DNA from: Polytrichum commune
Lineage: Eukaryota; Streptophyta; Polytrichopsida; Polytrichales; Polytrichaceae
Direction of reading: 5' to 3'
DNA length: 64,000 nucleotides
Assembly: GCA_950295325.1 (NCBI GenBank)
Contig: OX485804.1
Location: 10,044,001-10,108,000 of the forward strand
The notes below the pieces were generated by a model. The model saw only the letters and a program-made list of their open reading frames with translations. It did not search any database and had not been told where the DNA came from. Position numbers and translations under genes: made by a program. Shown here in pieces: positions 36,355 through 46,910 of this stretch. Each line of letters opens with the position of its first letter. Position 1 is the stretch's first letter.

Positions 36355-38919
36355 ATGGAGGAGCGAGACGTCGTCTCGCAGCTCCTATCGCGAGCTTTCG
36401 ATTGGTCTCTATCAACACCATCTCGTGATGGAGCACCGAATTATGCAACGAATTTGGCGCTGACGGCTGTGGCAGGGGTGGCCGTAGCTGCGGCTGTAGG
36501 AGTTTTGATCTACTACCAAACCAACGACGGGAGTTTGCCTTTCAAGTTGTTTTCCTTCTCAACGAGGCGGCACCATTCCCCTTTAAAAGCTTCCGCATGG
36601 ACGGAGTGTTTCGGAGACGAAGGGAAATTGGTGGACGGAGGGGAGACCGTGATTTGCAGAGTGCGCGGTGGTGGTGTAGAGCCGTCCATTAGGGCACAGG
36701 TATGGCCATTCCTACTCGGTGTGTATGGGCTGGATAGCACCGCATCGGAGAGAGAGGCTGTGATGCGCAGTAAGGAGCAGGAGTACGAGGATCTGCGAAG
36801 CCGGTGTGCCCTGGCTGCCAAAACCCTAAGTGAGGGACTTGAGGAGATCCGACAAGCTGGTGATGTAGTCGAGGAGGAGGAACAATCACGTGATGGGTTT
36901 GGTATTGGGTGCGATTCATCAGGTGTAGCATGCCAGGAATTTGAGGAGAGTCAAGCTGATGCAGTGAAAGAGGAGGAACAATCAACGAATGATACTGATG
37001 ATATTGATTTTGGCTCATCAGGGGTAGCAAGCCACAGTGATGGACATGAAGAGGATAATAGACAAGATTCACCTACAAACTCAAGTGACGATCTGAACTG
37101 CAGCACTGGTTGGGAAGGTGGTGATAATAAGCCTGATGCAACGAAGCTACAGGAGGCAGAGGATTTCCAGAGTGGGCAGCTGTCTACCTCGTTTGATGTT
37201 AGCTGTGAGTCCTCAGGCGGAGCAAGCCAGGAATTGGAGGAGAGGCAAGCTGGTGCACTGAAGGAGGAGGAACAATCAACTGATGATGCTGATGATATTG
37301 GCTGTGACTCAACAAGGGTAGCAACAAACCACAGTGATGGTAATGACGAGCACAAACGACAAGATTCGCCTTCAAGCTCGAGTGGAATTCTGAATTGCAG
37401 TATTGGTTCCCAAGGTGGCGACAAGTCTGATGCAACGAAGCTACAGGAGGCAGAGGACTTCCACTCTGGACAACTTTCTACCCCTGGTGATATTGCATCA
37501 GGGGTAGGAAGCCAGGAATTTGGGGAGAGGCAAGCTGGTGCAGTGAAGGAGGAGGAACAATCAATTTATGATGCTGATGATATTGGCTGTGACTCAACAG
37601 GGTTAGCAAGTCACATTGATGGACATGCGGAGGCTAAACGACAAGACTTACCTGCAAGTTCGAGTGGGCATCTGCATTGCAGTATTGGTTCCCAAGGTGG
37701 TGACAAGCCTGATGCATCGGAGCTACAGGAGTCAAAGGACTTCCATATTGGGCAGCTGTCTACGTCTGTTGGTGTGTTATCAGGGGTGGCTAGCCAGGAA
37801 TTTGAAGAGCGCCAAGCCGATGCAGTCCAGGAGAAACAATCAACACATGGCGCTGATGATATTGGGTGTGACTCATCAGATATAACAAGCCAAGAATGTG
37901 AGGAGAGCCAAGCCGATGCAGTCAAGGTGGAACAATCAACTGATGATGCAGATATTGTGTGTGACTCAACAAGGGTAGCAAGCTGCAGTGATGGATGTGA
38001 AGAGGATAGAGGAGAAGATTCACCTACAAGCTTGAGTGGCAATCTGAATTCCAGTACTGGGAAGGAAGATGGTGACAAGCCTCTTGCAATGAAGCTAAAG
38101 CAGGCAGAGGATTTCCAGACTTGGCAGCGGATCATCAAGCTCGATGCGGTTAGGATGAATGCAGAGTGGATACCGTATGCAGAGACACAGGCAAGTGTGA
38201 CATTTGAGGAGGCAGCCAGGCTATCAGAAGCAGCTGGGTTGAAGGACGATGAGCATCTTGAACCAAGCAGGAGACATCATGCTGCTCGTCTTGTCCTTAT
38301 TCTGGAAGCTTACACCCTGTATGATCCGATAACTGGTTACTGTCAAGGAATGAGTGACCTGCTGTCACCGTTTGTTGCCCTCATTGACGAAGACTATGAA
38401 GCCTTTTGGTGTTTTGTCAAATTCATGGAGGTTGCTCGACACAATTTTCGATTGGATGAAGTTGGAATCCGGCGGCAACTCAACTTAGTCGGCAGCATAT
38501 TGGAAGCAGCCGATCCCCAGCTTTTCAAACACCTTGTAAAACTGGAGTCTGATGATTGTAACTTCATCTACCGAATGGTCGTGGTGCTCGTACGCCGGGA
38601 GCTGAGTTTTGAGCAGACTCTGTGCCTGTGGGAGGTAATGTGGGCTGATTGGGCAGCTATCAACAATAGATTGGGTTCTGGCAGAAGACGAAGATGGGGC
38701 AGATTAGGTCCACCTTCCCGAGATTTGGTGCTCTACACCATTGCAGCTGCTGTTAGGAAAAGGAGAAAACACATTTTACAATGCAGTGGGATGGATGAAT
38801 TGTTTGCGGAATGCAATGGTATGGCTGGTCATCTCGACATCTGGGAGTTACTTGCTGATGCAAGGGAATTGGTGCAGTTGGTCCGGTGCAAGCTCCCGGC
38901 ATGTGAGCAGGATTCCTGA
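36355..38919 (+). CDS. TBC-domain RabGAP with amplified insert
   Basis: Single-exon gene for an 854-aa protein of the plant RabGAP/TBC (GYP7/TBC1D15-like) class, predicted to accelerate GTP hydrolysis on Rab GTPases. Residues 32-54 are a hydrophobic Ala/Val-rich segment, a likely membrane anchor. The TBC domain is split. The N-terminal part (about 99-151) has RGGGVEPSIRAQVWPFLLGV. The main part (about 585-745) has the arginine-finger IKLDAVR (R600) and glutamine-finger YCQGM (Q664). Both catalytic residues are present, so activity is plausible. Between the parts lies an acidic Ser/Asp/Glu/Gln-rich insert (about 185-585) built of roughly four repeats of about 95-110 aa (SQEFEERQA.AVKEEEQS, DADDIGCDS, HSDG, GGDKPDA.KLQEAEDF). 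Each unit ends in a sequence resembling the AEDFQTWQ that opens the second TBC part. Substrate Rab unknown. Confidence 0.9.
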   Translation: MEERDVVSQLLSRAFDWSLSTPSRDGAPNYATNLALTAVAGVAVAAAVGVLIYYQTNDGSLPFKLFSFSTRRHHSPLKASAWTECFGDEGKLVDGGETVICRVRGGGVEPSIRAQVWPFLLGVYGLDSTASEREAVMRSKEQEYEDLRSRCALAAKTLSEGLEEIRQAGDVVEEEEQSRDGFGIGCDSSGVACQEFEESQADAVKEEEQSTNDTDDIDFGSSGVASHSDGHEEDNRQDSPTNSSDDLNCSTGWEGGDNKPDATKLQEAEDFQSGQLSTSFDVSCESSGGASQELEERQAGALKEEEQSTDDADDIGCDSTRVATNHSDGNDEHKRQDSPSSSSGILNCSIGSQGGDKSDATKLQEAEDFHSGQLSTPGDIASGVGSQEFGERQAGAVKEEEQSIYDADDIGCDSTGLASHIDGHAEAKRQDLPASSSGHLHCSIGSQGGDKPDASELQESKDFHIGQLSTSVGVLSGVASQEFEERQADAVQEKQSTHGADDIGCDSSDITSQECEESQADAVKVEQSTDDADIVCDSTRVASCSDGCEEDRGEDSPTSLSGNLNSSTGKEDGDKPLAMKLKQAEDFQTWQRIIKLDAVRMNAEWIPYAETQASVTFEEAARLSEAAGLKDDEHLEPSRRHHAARLVLILEAYTLYDPITGYCQGMSDLLSPFVALIDEDYEAFWCFVKFMEVARHNFRLDEVGIRRQLNLVGSILEAADPQLFKHLVKLESDDCNFIYRMVVVLVRRELSFEQTLCLWEVMWADWAAINNRLGSGRRRRWGRLGPPSRDLVLYTIAAAVRKRRKHILQCSGMDELFAECNGMAGHLDIWELLADARELVQLVRCKLPACEQDS
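36907..38118 (+). repeat. Coding tandem repeats within the TBC gene
   Basis: Four units begin near 36907, 37200, 37494 and 37776. All remain in frame, and the units are diverged at about a quarter or more of their codons. Unit 4 contains an internal partial duplication (QEFEERQADAV then QECEESQADAV). There are no stops, so length variation has been tolerated as protein. Confidence 0.85.
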
Positions 38920-39915
38920 CACAATTGCAACTCTAGTCATTTCATTTGGTTCCATTTCTGGTTTGATGCTTTTTCTGAAAGATCTATTAGTTTGAACTCT
39001 AGAATCAATTGTTTTGAGCAGTGCTATTACATCAAAGCAGGCATGTACTTTTCAGTACTTTTGAGACAGGAAATTTGGGAAGCTGGTTTGTCTGTGCTAG
39101 CTCGTAGCTTCCTGACGGAGAGCAACATTCTTTTCTATTTTAGAAGCTCAGCCTGTAATTGTATTCTATGTTCTATAAATGTTTGGTACAGGGGATCTGG
39201 GAAGCAATTTTTTACTGAATTGGTATCAAACAAGTTCAAGCCTATGTATTTGCATTACAAGTTTGACAGAATACATAGAGAGTAATAGCCCACCCACACT
39301 TACTAGTGTGGGCCACCAGTGAACAGTTCTTACCAGCACTGGTTACATCCAGTGGCTCTCACTGGCCAAACCAACTCTAGAAGTGGTCCTTCTTGGTAGG
39401 AGCCGTTTGCTTGGTTGCCCACACCAGTAAGTAATGCTTATGTTCTGGACAAGATTGACAACATGAACACAATTATGAAGTTCCTGTGGAAGAGAAGTTT
39501 CTGCCCATGGTTTCATTTGGCAGCTTTTACAATGCTGAATTGAGCAATTTTCTTGGTATGCATGAGCCTCTACCCTACAGTATGTTAGAAAAATAGTGTA
39601 GTCGGTGTTTGTGAGGGATATACCAAGTACTAATGAAGAAACTGATTTAAATTGAAGGCTTGTAGATGTTAATGAAATGGTTTGCTGGTGCTCAAGATAG
39701 TGACTGATCACTGCAATTTTTCTTGAGGGGCCAACCAACTGAGCCTGAATGTGTTGCAAAGTTATTCATGAAATTTCATTGGAAGAGTATAATGTGCTGG
39801 TGATAATCAAGTATAATTTGCTTGGTGGAAAGTTGTTGAGCTGGATGCACACTGATGTAATTCAGGGAGTATGTTTCTGGAAACTACACTGTTAGTGTAC
39901 CCAATTAGAATTGGG
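38920..39915. other. 3' flank of the TBC gene
   Basis: Presumed TBC 3' UTR followed by intergenic DNA. Short open frames here are unsupported. Confidence 0.35.
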
Positions 39916-40289
39916 TACACTAAATGTCATATCTAGTGTCACCAATTCTAATCGTCTGCACAATACTAATTGTAAACCGCAGTATAGTGTTGCCAACACT
40001 AAATGTCAACCCAATATTATTCATCGTTCCTTGTAAAAGTTTTTGGGGATTATAGATTTACAGTGCTACGGTTACTGTCACTTACCAAGTGATCCTTCGT
40101 ATAAATTTCAATCATCCATGATAATACTTCATCACAAGTTGCTGACAAGAGAAGGTAGGGTTTTGGCCAATGGATGAGTATCCATCATCTATGGCAACAT
40201 TTGTTCCCTCAATTCATAAGAAGTGTCATCTGAGAAGTTGCTATACTGACACAAAATACCATATGACACAAAATATCATATTTAGTGTA
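39916..40289 (-). mobile_element. MITE with palindromic ends (family P), copy 3
   Basis: It begins TACACTAAATGTCATATCTA and ends AAATATCATATTTAGTGTA. The interior is the reverse of copies 1 and 2 (AATTCATAAGAAGTGTCATC, ATACCATATGACACA, AACACTAAATGTCAACCCAA). It is bordered by TA. Non-coding. Confidence 0.8.
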
Positions 40290-40969
40290 GTTAGTATGCA
40301 CACCAAAGAATAAATTACAACTTAGGTGGTAAAAAACGATAATGTTGGTGACGTGTAACTCCAAATGGTAACCCACACTAATTAGACAAGACAGTGTAGT
40401 GTAATGAATACATGCAAACATCAACTTTGACAAGTCTAACTCTGATAAAACTTGGAAATACTGATTTCATGATATTGAGGGGTGTAGAAGAATCAAAATA
40501 AAGATGTGCATGACATACAGTGTAGTCATTGATTATGTGACATTATGGTTCATACAAGTAACAAGTCACTCATACGACACAGTACTTGGTCCTCATTGTT
40601 GTGATCATACACAGAAACAACATTATCAAGAACAAGGAACTGTAATTAGTCATGTTTTGGTCAAGATATATTTTTTTGAAATTTTTTTATCATTTGAGCC
40701 AAAAACAAGTTCAACTGAATTACATAGTGCTGTTGCATGCTTCTAATGTACAAAGATTATACACGATCCATTCAAGATGCACATGGATTGCCATGTACTA
40801 TGGACTACAAATAACTGTCGATGATCTTACATTGTGAAAATCTAGAGTCTAATTAATTATCTGAAAGAAGGTTACTAAATGAGCATATTTTTTCTGTAAC
40901 AACACTATTTGACGTTGTGAAGAGTTGTCGTGCATTTCAGCGCAGATATGTGTAATTTCTGGACAGTAT
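40290..40969. other. Intergenic; 3' flank of LEA gene A
   Basis: No supported gene. Probably includes the 3' UTR of the minus-strand LEA-like gene that ends at 40970. Confidence 0.35.
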
Positions 40970-43900
40970 TTACTCAGAAGCTCTGCGTGGAACATCTTCG
41001 GGCAGACCTGCTGGGTTAACATTGTTGGCAGGGTGCACTTCCGCAGGCGAAAAAGTCTCTTTAATTGCATCCTTCAAAGCTGTGGCTGTCTGTCCTACGC
41101 TCTCGGTGATTGTTTGTGCTGGTGGGTGGGTTACCGTGTGGTTGGTTGTAGTTGGAGTTGAAGTGGGTGAGTTTGCTGTAGGAGATGACGCTGATTTCCC
41201 AACTAAGGCGTCTTTCACCGATAGAGCAGTTTTTGAAACAAATGCAGTGACAGACTGAAGAAGCGTAGGATCTTGACCGGCATGCAATGCCCTTGCTTCG
41301 TTTTCCGTGGTTGTGGGTGCAGCAGCTGTTGTGGTGTCAGCTGAATGAGCCCCTTGTTGCAGTGTCTGGTTAATTGCCGCAGCACCTTTACTCAATGCTT
41401 CCTGAACTGTGCTGATACCTGTAGAAACACAAGGTTAAGCGTGTATTTGCAAATGATAGCAAGTGAACAGAAAGGAGGGGATGTAGAGGGCAGCCATAAG
41501 TATAAACTCAGTTCCTATTGACAGTGTCTAGGTCGAGATCACTTGGCAAGTGTTTCCAAGTCCAACTAGTTATATGTTGATATCTATATTTGGAGATTTG
41601 AGATATATTCTATATATTCCTCTAAAATGATCAGCAATTTGCCTCAAGTCTTGAACTTAAACATGAACTCGATATTTCTCAACTTGAACCGAATCATCCG
41701 TAACTAGTGGTCGGATCCCCCCATCCCAAGCTTTAGGAGACTGATTCTATTTGAAGTGGTTAATGTAGGTCGCTAATCAACTGGGGATAATCTAGGGGCC
41801 ACTTTATACTTTGGTCAAGGGCCGTGAACATGAAATTGTGCGCCCCTTGAAACTAATCCAAGAGTGTTCCATGAAAACTTGAAATTGATTTTTGTGTGGT
41901 CATGGGCCTACAAGTGTAGTGTAAAGACAAACATGACCAGGCTCTAAACCTTATTTTATCTTCATTACCAATCCTATTTCATGTGGACCCTTCTACACAA
42001 TAAGCTACAGTAAATCAGGGAATGTGAGGTTTTGAAGTATCATGGTCTCCCAGTTGAGTTAGACCCACCTCTTTGAGGTGGGCTTGATGCAAAACTCGGT
42101 AGACCATGGAAAATTATCCATAGCAGGCCATGTAGGACTCCATGTAGGTTTTCCATCCATTCACACTTCCTTTGATTCCTCCCTCAAGCTCTAGTGTTAA
42201 ATGAGACGGTCTCAGCATTCTCCACCAACAAAAGATTTTAGATTTCAATGGTCACGGGCCCTCAAGCTCTAGTGTAAAGCGACCTTGATGAGGTTTCAAC
42301 AATACCTCGTTACAAAGCAGATTTCTTAGCATATTAATACAGCCTCATCTAACAACAGCAAATAGAAGCTTCTAAACTACAGAGCTTAGTCTTATTAACT
42401 GTAATCTTGTAACTGTTTACAACAGATGTAAAGTAGATCCAGGTTTTTCCATTACTGTTGTTTATGTTTAGCGAATAAATATGGTGTAACATTAAGTGTG
42501 TTGAATGTCTATGATAATGTTCTGAGCGATGTTTACAGAGGAGATTCCAACAATAGGTACCTTGTTGCAAGGCAGATTTGCCACCCTGGGCATGTAGTTG
42601 TGCATCTTGGCTCTTCTGCTGCGCCTGTTGCCTTGCAGCAGTCGTGGCATCCTGCACACCAACAGCAGCTTGGTCGCGTGCTACGCCCATCTGCTGGGCA
42701 ATTTGCTTTCCAGATACTTCTGCTGTGTGGAATGCCTCCCCAAGTTGTTGAAGCGCAGTGTTGTAGCTGTGTGTAGCATCTTGAGCAGTGGTATTAACAT
42801 CTTGCTTCACTTGCTCCCCAGCTTGTCTGAACAGCAAATGTCCATTATAAAATTATTAGTAATTTTCTGGAGCAGCCACAATTGTGGAATTATCGAAGCA
42901 ATTCTTGACAAATACAAATATTTCAAAACGAAGTACAACTGACTGCAGGTGAACAATTTAACAGTGATCACCACGATCCCTTTATGCCATAACCCATAAG
43001 ACTGATATGCCACCAGATCCACTCAAGTGAAACCCAAGCCATCAATGGACAATAAAAGAGAAGTAACTCTGATAAAAACGTAATAGGAACTATTCATATC
43101 AACAAGGATCCCACTACTTCTCTAAAGCCAAACCTGAATATCCGATCCTACACGGAATTAGGTAAAGGACAGAAGTGAGAAGTGATTGACTAAAATAAAA
43201 ACATGATACTAAACTCTCATTCTTGTGTCTCACTTAGAAGTAGTACATAGGTAACATCAGCACCCATTAACCGGGTCGCTTGTTATCTGGGTTGTGCACT
43301 GTTTTATGCACTATATAACGTAACAACGTCAAAAATTACATTAAAGTGTCGATGCAACTCAGATGTGTTTATAAGCGCATTCTGATTACGCACCACAACG
43401 TAACTCTCACAGTGGCAATTTCTGATGATATTTGCCGATAGTGACCTATGTAATATGGCACGTATAGTGCTTGAAATTCTGACACAAGCTCTTATTTCTG
43501 TTGCATAGGCGGTGGAAAAATACTTGAGAAACAGATCCTTCACAGGAACTTCTATGTTGAAAGGAACAAAGAAAATTGACGAATGTAAAACTATTACATG
43601 GTGGACTGTTACACAGCAGAAACCTTTGCAATAATACATAGCATACCTGTTTGTGGGATCGTTACGCGCACTGTCAAATTGCTGCTTCGAGCTACCCACC
43701 AGTTCATTTATCTTGTCCCTGGCGGCAATCTTGAGTTGACTCAGCTGCTCGTCAATAGGCTGCTGAGGCTGCACAAGACAGAAAGACGAACTGTCAGCTG
43801 TTTCTTACTACCTATTCTAACAATTGGTGACCAAACTTCTGAACACATCAAAATGGAGCAATAAAATCTCTGCCACATGACCTGCCTCGCACAAACGAAA

Positions 43901-44329
43901 ACGTCTTCTTTCGCCCCAACTTGCTTAACCCACAACATTTACATAATTGCTTTTACACCATTAACCTACGTATCTTTGTTTCACATTCCCAGTTCCAACA
44001 ATTGGTGATAATAAATTTGAACAACGTTGAACCATTTCTATGAAAACTCTTGCCACAAGACCTGGCCTACACAAACCAGAAACAAATTCTTTCGTCCAAC
44101 TTGCTTAACCCACAACAGTAACAAAATTGCTTCCTATAATAGCATCAAGCCTGCTCACAACATGGCTCTTCCTTCCTATTTCAACTTTATCTTCCAAAAC
44201 TCAAAACCTCACCCACAACGATCTCAGCCATAGCCATTCAATCATTCATTCATCAACTCTCACCTGCACATTCTCGGGCGCCTCCACATACGACCCTGTT
44301 CCAGCGTTCTGAGGTCCCCCACTCGCCAT
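40970..44329 (-). CDS. LEA-like hydrophilic protein (gene A)
   Basis: Exons, 5' to 3': 44329-44264, 43768-43647, 42826-42561, 41418-40970, giving 300 aa. All joins have GT-AG borders and keep frame. The protein has no Cys or Trp and is rich in Ala, Gln, Thr, Asp and Lys. Alpha-helical stretches (KQDVNTTAQDATHSYNTALQ; ARDQAAVGVQDATTAARQQA) suit a LEA-type disordered or helix-on-drying protein. The start MASGGPQNAGTGSYVEAPEN has no signal peptide. Residues in exon 4, LLQSVTAFVSKTALSVKDAL, match motifs in LEA gene B (58163-60364), suggesting kinship. A G-box/ABRE lies 350 bp upstream. Intron 3 (41419-42560) hosts a diverged MITE. Known for the family: accumulation in drying tissues. The specific role here is inferred. 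Confidence 0.82.
41500..41705 (+). repeat. Dispersed repeat in intron 3 of LEA gene A
   Basis: Blocks AAGTCCAACTAGTT, GATATATTCT, ATTCCT.TAAAATGATC, AGTCTTGAACTT, TATTTCTCAACTT and ATC.GTAACTA recur in the same order at 61500-61685, downstream of LEA gene B. Element class unknown. Confidence 0.6.
41795..42286. mobile_element. Diverged Tourist-like MITE in intron 3
   Basis: The ends GGGGCCACTTTATACT and GTGTAAAGCGACCTT are imperfect inverted copies related to the GGGYCACTTCACAC family. The inner hairpin at about 42040-42110 (GTTAGACCCACCTC / GAGGTGGGCTTGA) is the one seen at 15527-15590. Older than the copies at 12.5 and 15.2 kb. Confidence 0.55.
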
Positions 44330-45619
44330 ACCTTCTTAGATTTCCGCAAACCCAACAAAATAAAATCCTGCAAACTGTCTTGCGAAGAGCCTCCGATCTG
44401 TCAAACCGAGAAAGCTCCAAAAACTATCTTGGAAGAATCACTTGAACTATCTTTCAAATATACCGAACTGTTGCGGATTCCAGACTTCCGGGGACTAGAG
44501 GTGGCACAACTGATAAGATTACGTTTCCAGATAAAAGAGCGAGAAATTTGACTAAAGATGAGAGAAGAGAAACGAGAGTCTTATGGACGTTGGAAGGATT
44601 TGTCGAAGGAAGCTTGAGAGGCGGGCGGAAGGAAGAGTGTCGCGTGCTGAGTAGGACAGTAGCCATGAGAGGACGCCACGTGTCCTTAGTGGACACGTAA
44701 GCTCCCCTGTTTTTAGGTCAAGGCAGGGATGGGAACCTTCGGAGGGCACCAATAGGGATCCTCTAATCAAGTGGTGGCCGTGCCACCTGGCACTCATTAT
44801 CTCAAGGAGCGTAGACTTGCAAGTTACTAAAGTATTGTAAGGCAAACTTTTCCGTGACTTGGGGGATCACATTTTGAGTTGATATCATGGATCGGTCATC
44901 CAAGTGGAAGGCACTTCCAACAACTCTCTTGCACTTTTCTATCCACCCGATAGCATTTCATCCATAACGTATAATTTACATCCATGATCATATTTGGTTT
45001 GTCCCATAATGTCCAAGAGTTGATAGAGGTTTGGTTGCTAACGCAGCTTGTCATTCACTTTCCTCTTGTCCATCATGTAGTTTGTAGGGTTTGTTCTTGT
45101 GCACATAAAATGCCATTAGGTGGTGTTAGCTGACTTAATGTGACATTTAGTCTAGGTCTAATATTTACTTGGGACATGGAAATAGGTTGATACCAATTTT
45201 TGGCCGACATAGAGGTGAATGCATGATATGAATAATCAACAACATCAATAATATTTTCACATAACTCCCCCCCCGCTCGCCCGCCCGTACGTATCAACAT
45301 TGTAATACTAATTCAATTTTGATATGTGGTGGGTATAACAAGGTTAAGAGTCTTTTTTATACCCAACTTATTATTTGGGTTGAACTATTATAAACCATTT
45401 TAATACTTAGGGCATTTCTACCTAAGTAAATAGGCTCTTCCATGATATATGCACTCCAATGGTACCAAAAAAAAAACAAACAAATCATCAAATATCCATA
45501 GCATATTGTTGTAGAATCAAAAAAGAAGAAGAAGTAGAAGTCTCATTATAGATACCTAACCGGCATAACATGTTGAAAAAAAATAATCAATACCAATCCA
45601 ACATTGGTAACAGAAGAAG
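44330..45619. other. Promoter region and intergenic DNA
   Basis: Upstream of LEA gene A. Positions 44875-45000 are a diverged copy of the repeat found in SPS intron 5. A poly-C run occurs near 45268. No gene is seen. Confidence 0.4.
44675..44699 (-). promoter_or_regulatory. G-box/ABRE pair upstream of LEA gene A
   Basis: On the minus strand GGACACGTGGC (44675-44685) contains ACACGTGGC, the canonical abscisic-acid response element. A second ACGT core lies at 44694-44697 within GGACACGTA. They are about 350 bp upstream of the ATG. ABREs with a second ACGT core are typical of ABA-induced LEA promoters. Confidence 0.6.
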
Positions 45620-45720
45620 AAGAAGAACTCCGGTCTCCGGAGGAGGCCGGAGTGAATAAAGTGTCTGTTCGTAGAACATCCTAGGCCATGCCTTACGGCA
45701 CTGGCGTTAGATGTAAAGCT
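45620..45720 (-). repeat. Retroposon-like 3' tail, copy 2
   Basis: On the minus strand: ACGAACAGACACTTTATTCA, then CTCCGGCC..CTCCGGAG hairpin, then (TTC)n. Partner of the copy at 24660-24770. Confidence 0.5.
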
Positions 45721-46639
45721 ACTTCACCCTTTGTAACATTGGTAACACATTATACTTGCATGTGACACACGTTACATGGTTCATTGGATTGGAATCATCA
45801 AACTTTCATAGTATTGTGCGGGCCTACACAACAGACTAGTGTGGTCCACATTACATATGAGCATGATGAAAATGAAACTTGTTTTATAAGTTATGAAGCC
45901 AAGAAACTTATGGGACTAGAAGTACATCCAGGTAGGGTCGAAAGGTGAATTCCCGATAATAACAAAAGGCAGTAGCCTAGGTGAGATGGTTTGACTAACG
46001 CGAAGTTTTTATAAAGACTTGAGATTATATAGTGTTGTAATGTATCTATGAGTAACTTTTGCATACCCAAATGTCCAAAATCATGTAGCTCTTACAATTT
46101 ATACAAAACACATGCAAGAGTTTGTCACATAGAATAAACAATTGATATTTTCATATGATAGACGAGAGTATGTAAACGTTGTGATTGATAGAATTGACAT
46201 GTGATACTTTGATCAAATTATGGAATAATGTGTGTTGAAAATACTTATCACCTACAATACGCTGAAAATAGAAGCATACAAGGGCACATTAGAATAATAT
46301 CCCTAGCACTCTTATCACCTATTACCTACACATAAGACCACGATCAACATGTATTGGTTCCCTAATGGTGTTCCAAAACTTCCAAGGGATTACCAAACCT
46401 CATGTCCAAAAGCAGTGGACGGAGGAGATCAGGGGAGGAGGGTTACATCAGTCAAATCCGACGGTCGAGAAAGCACGGGCAACGTGGCCTCACCAGAAGC
46501 CAGAAGCTGCTTTCATCGCCCATAGACTTCTTCTCGACAACACCTTATTAAAACATGAATGCTTGCCCATTCAATACGTAGGCATGTCTTAAAATGATTA
46601 CTTATTTCGATTGGTTGACTTCTCCTATAATATTAAAAA

Positions 46640-46910
46640 CTTGAATAAATCCAAATCAATATCATAACCATTCTCCTCTAAAATTTTAAAGCTTATATAT
46701 ATTGAGACTATTTCTCTTTTTAAATGATCATATAGATTCCGCCAATTGATATGTTAATCGTCAAACCTAGAATAGCTAATAGTTTTGAGCACATAATCCA
46801 ACATCTTCTAAGATGTCTTATTGGCATTACATGTTCTTATATCCACACCTAATCACACATGGCCAACTTGAGTCTAGATGTGCGATTAAGACAAGGTATT
46901 CAACTTCAGC
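46640..46910 (+). repeat. Dispersed repeat X, copy 1
   Basis: Shared blocks: AAATGATCATATAGATTCC, a variable GTCAAACCTAGAA, GAGCACATAATCCAA and TGCGATTAAGACAAG. They match copies near 49480, 52840, 53250, 54470 and, in reverse, 62460. Confidence 0.55.

Noticed and set aside
36951..38138. Open frames of 127-175 codons antisense to the TBC gene
   Set aside because: They are shadows of the repetitive acidic coding repeats and lack any independent support.
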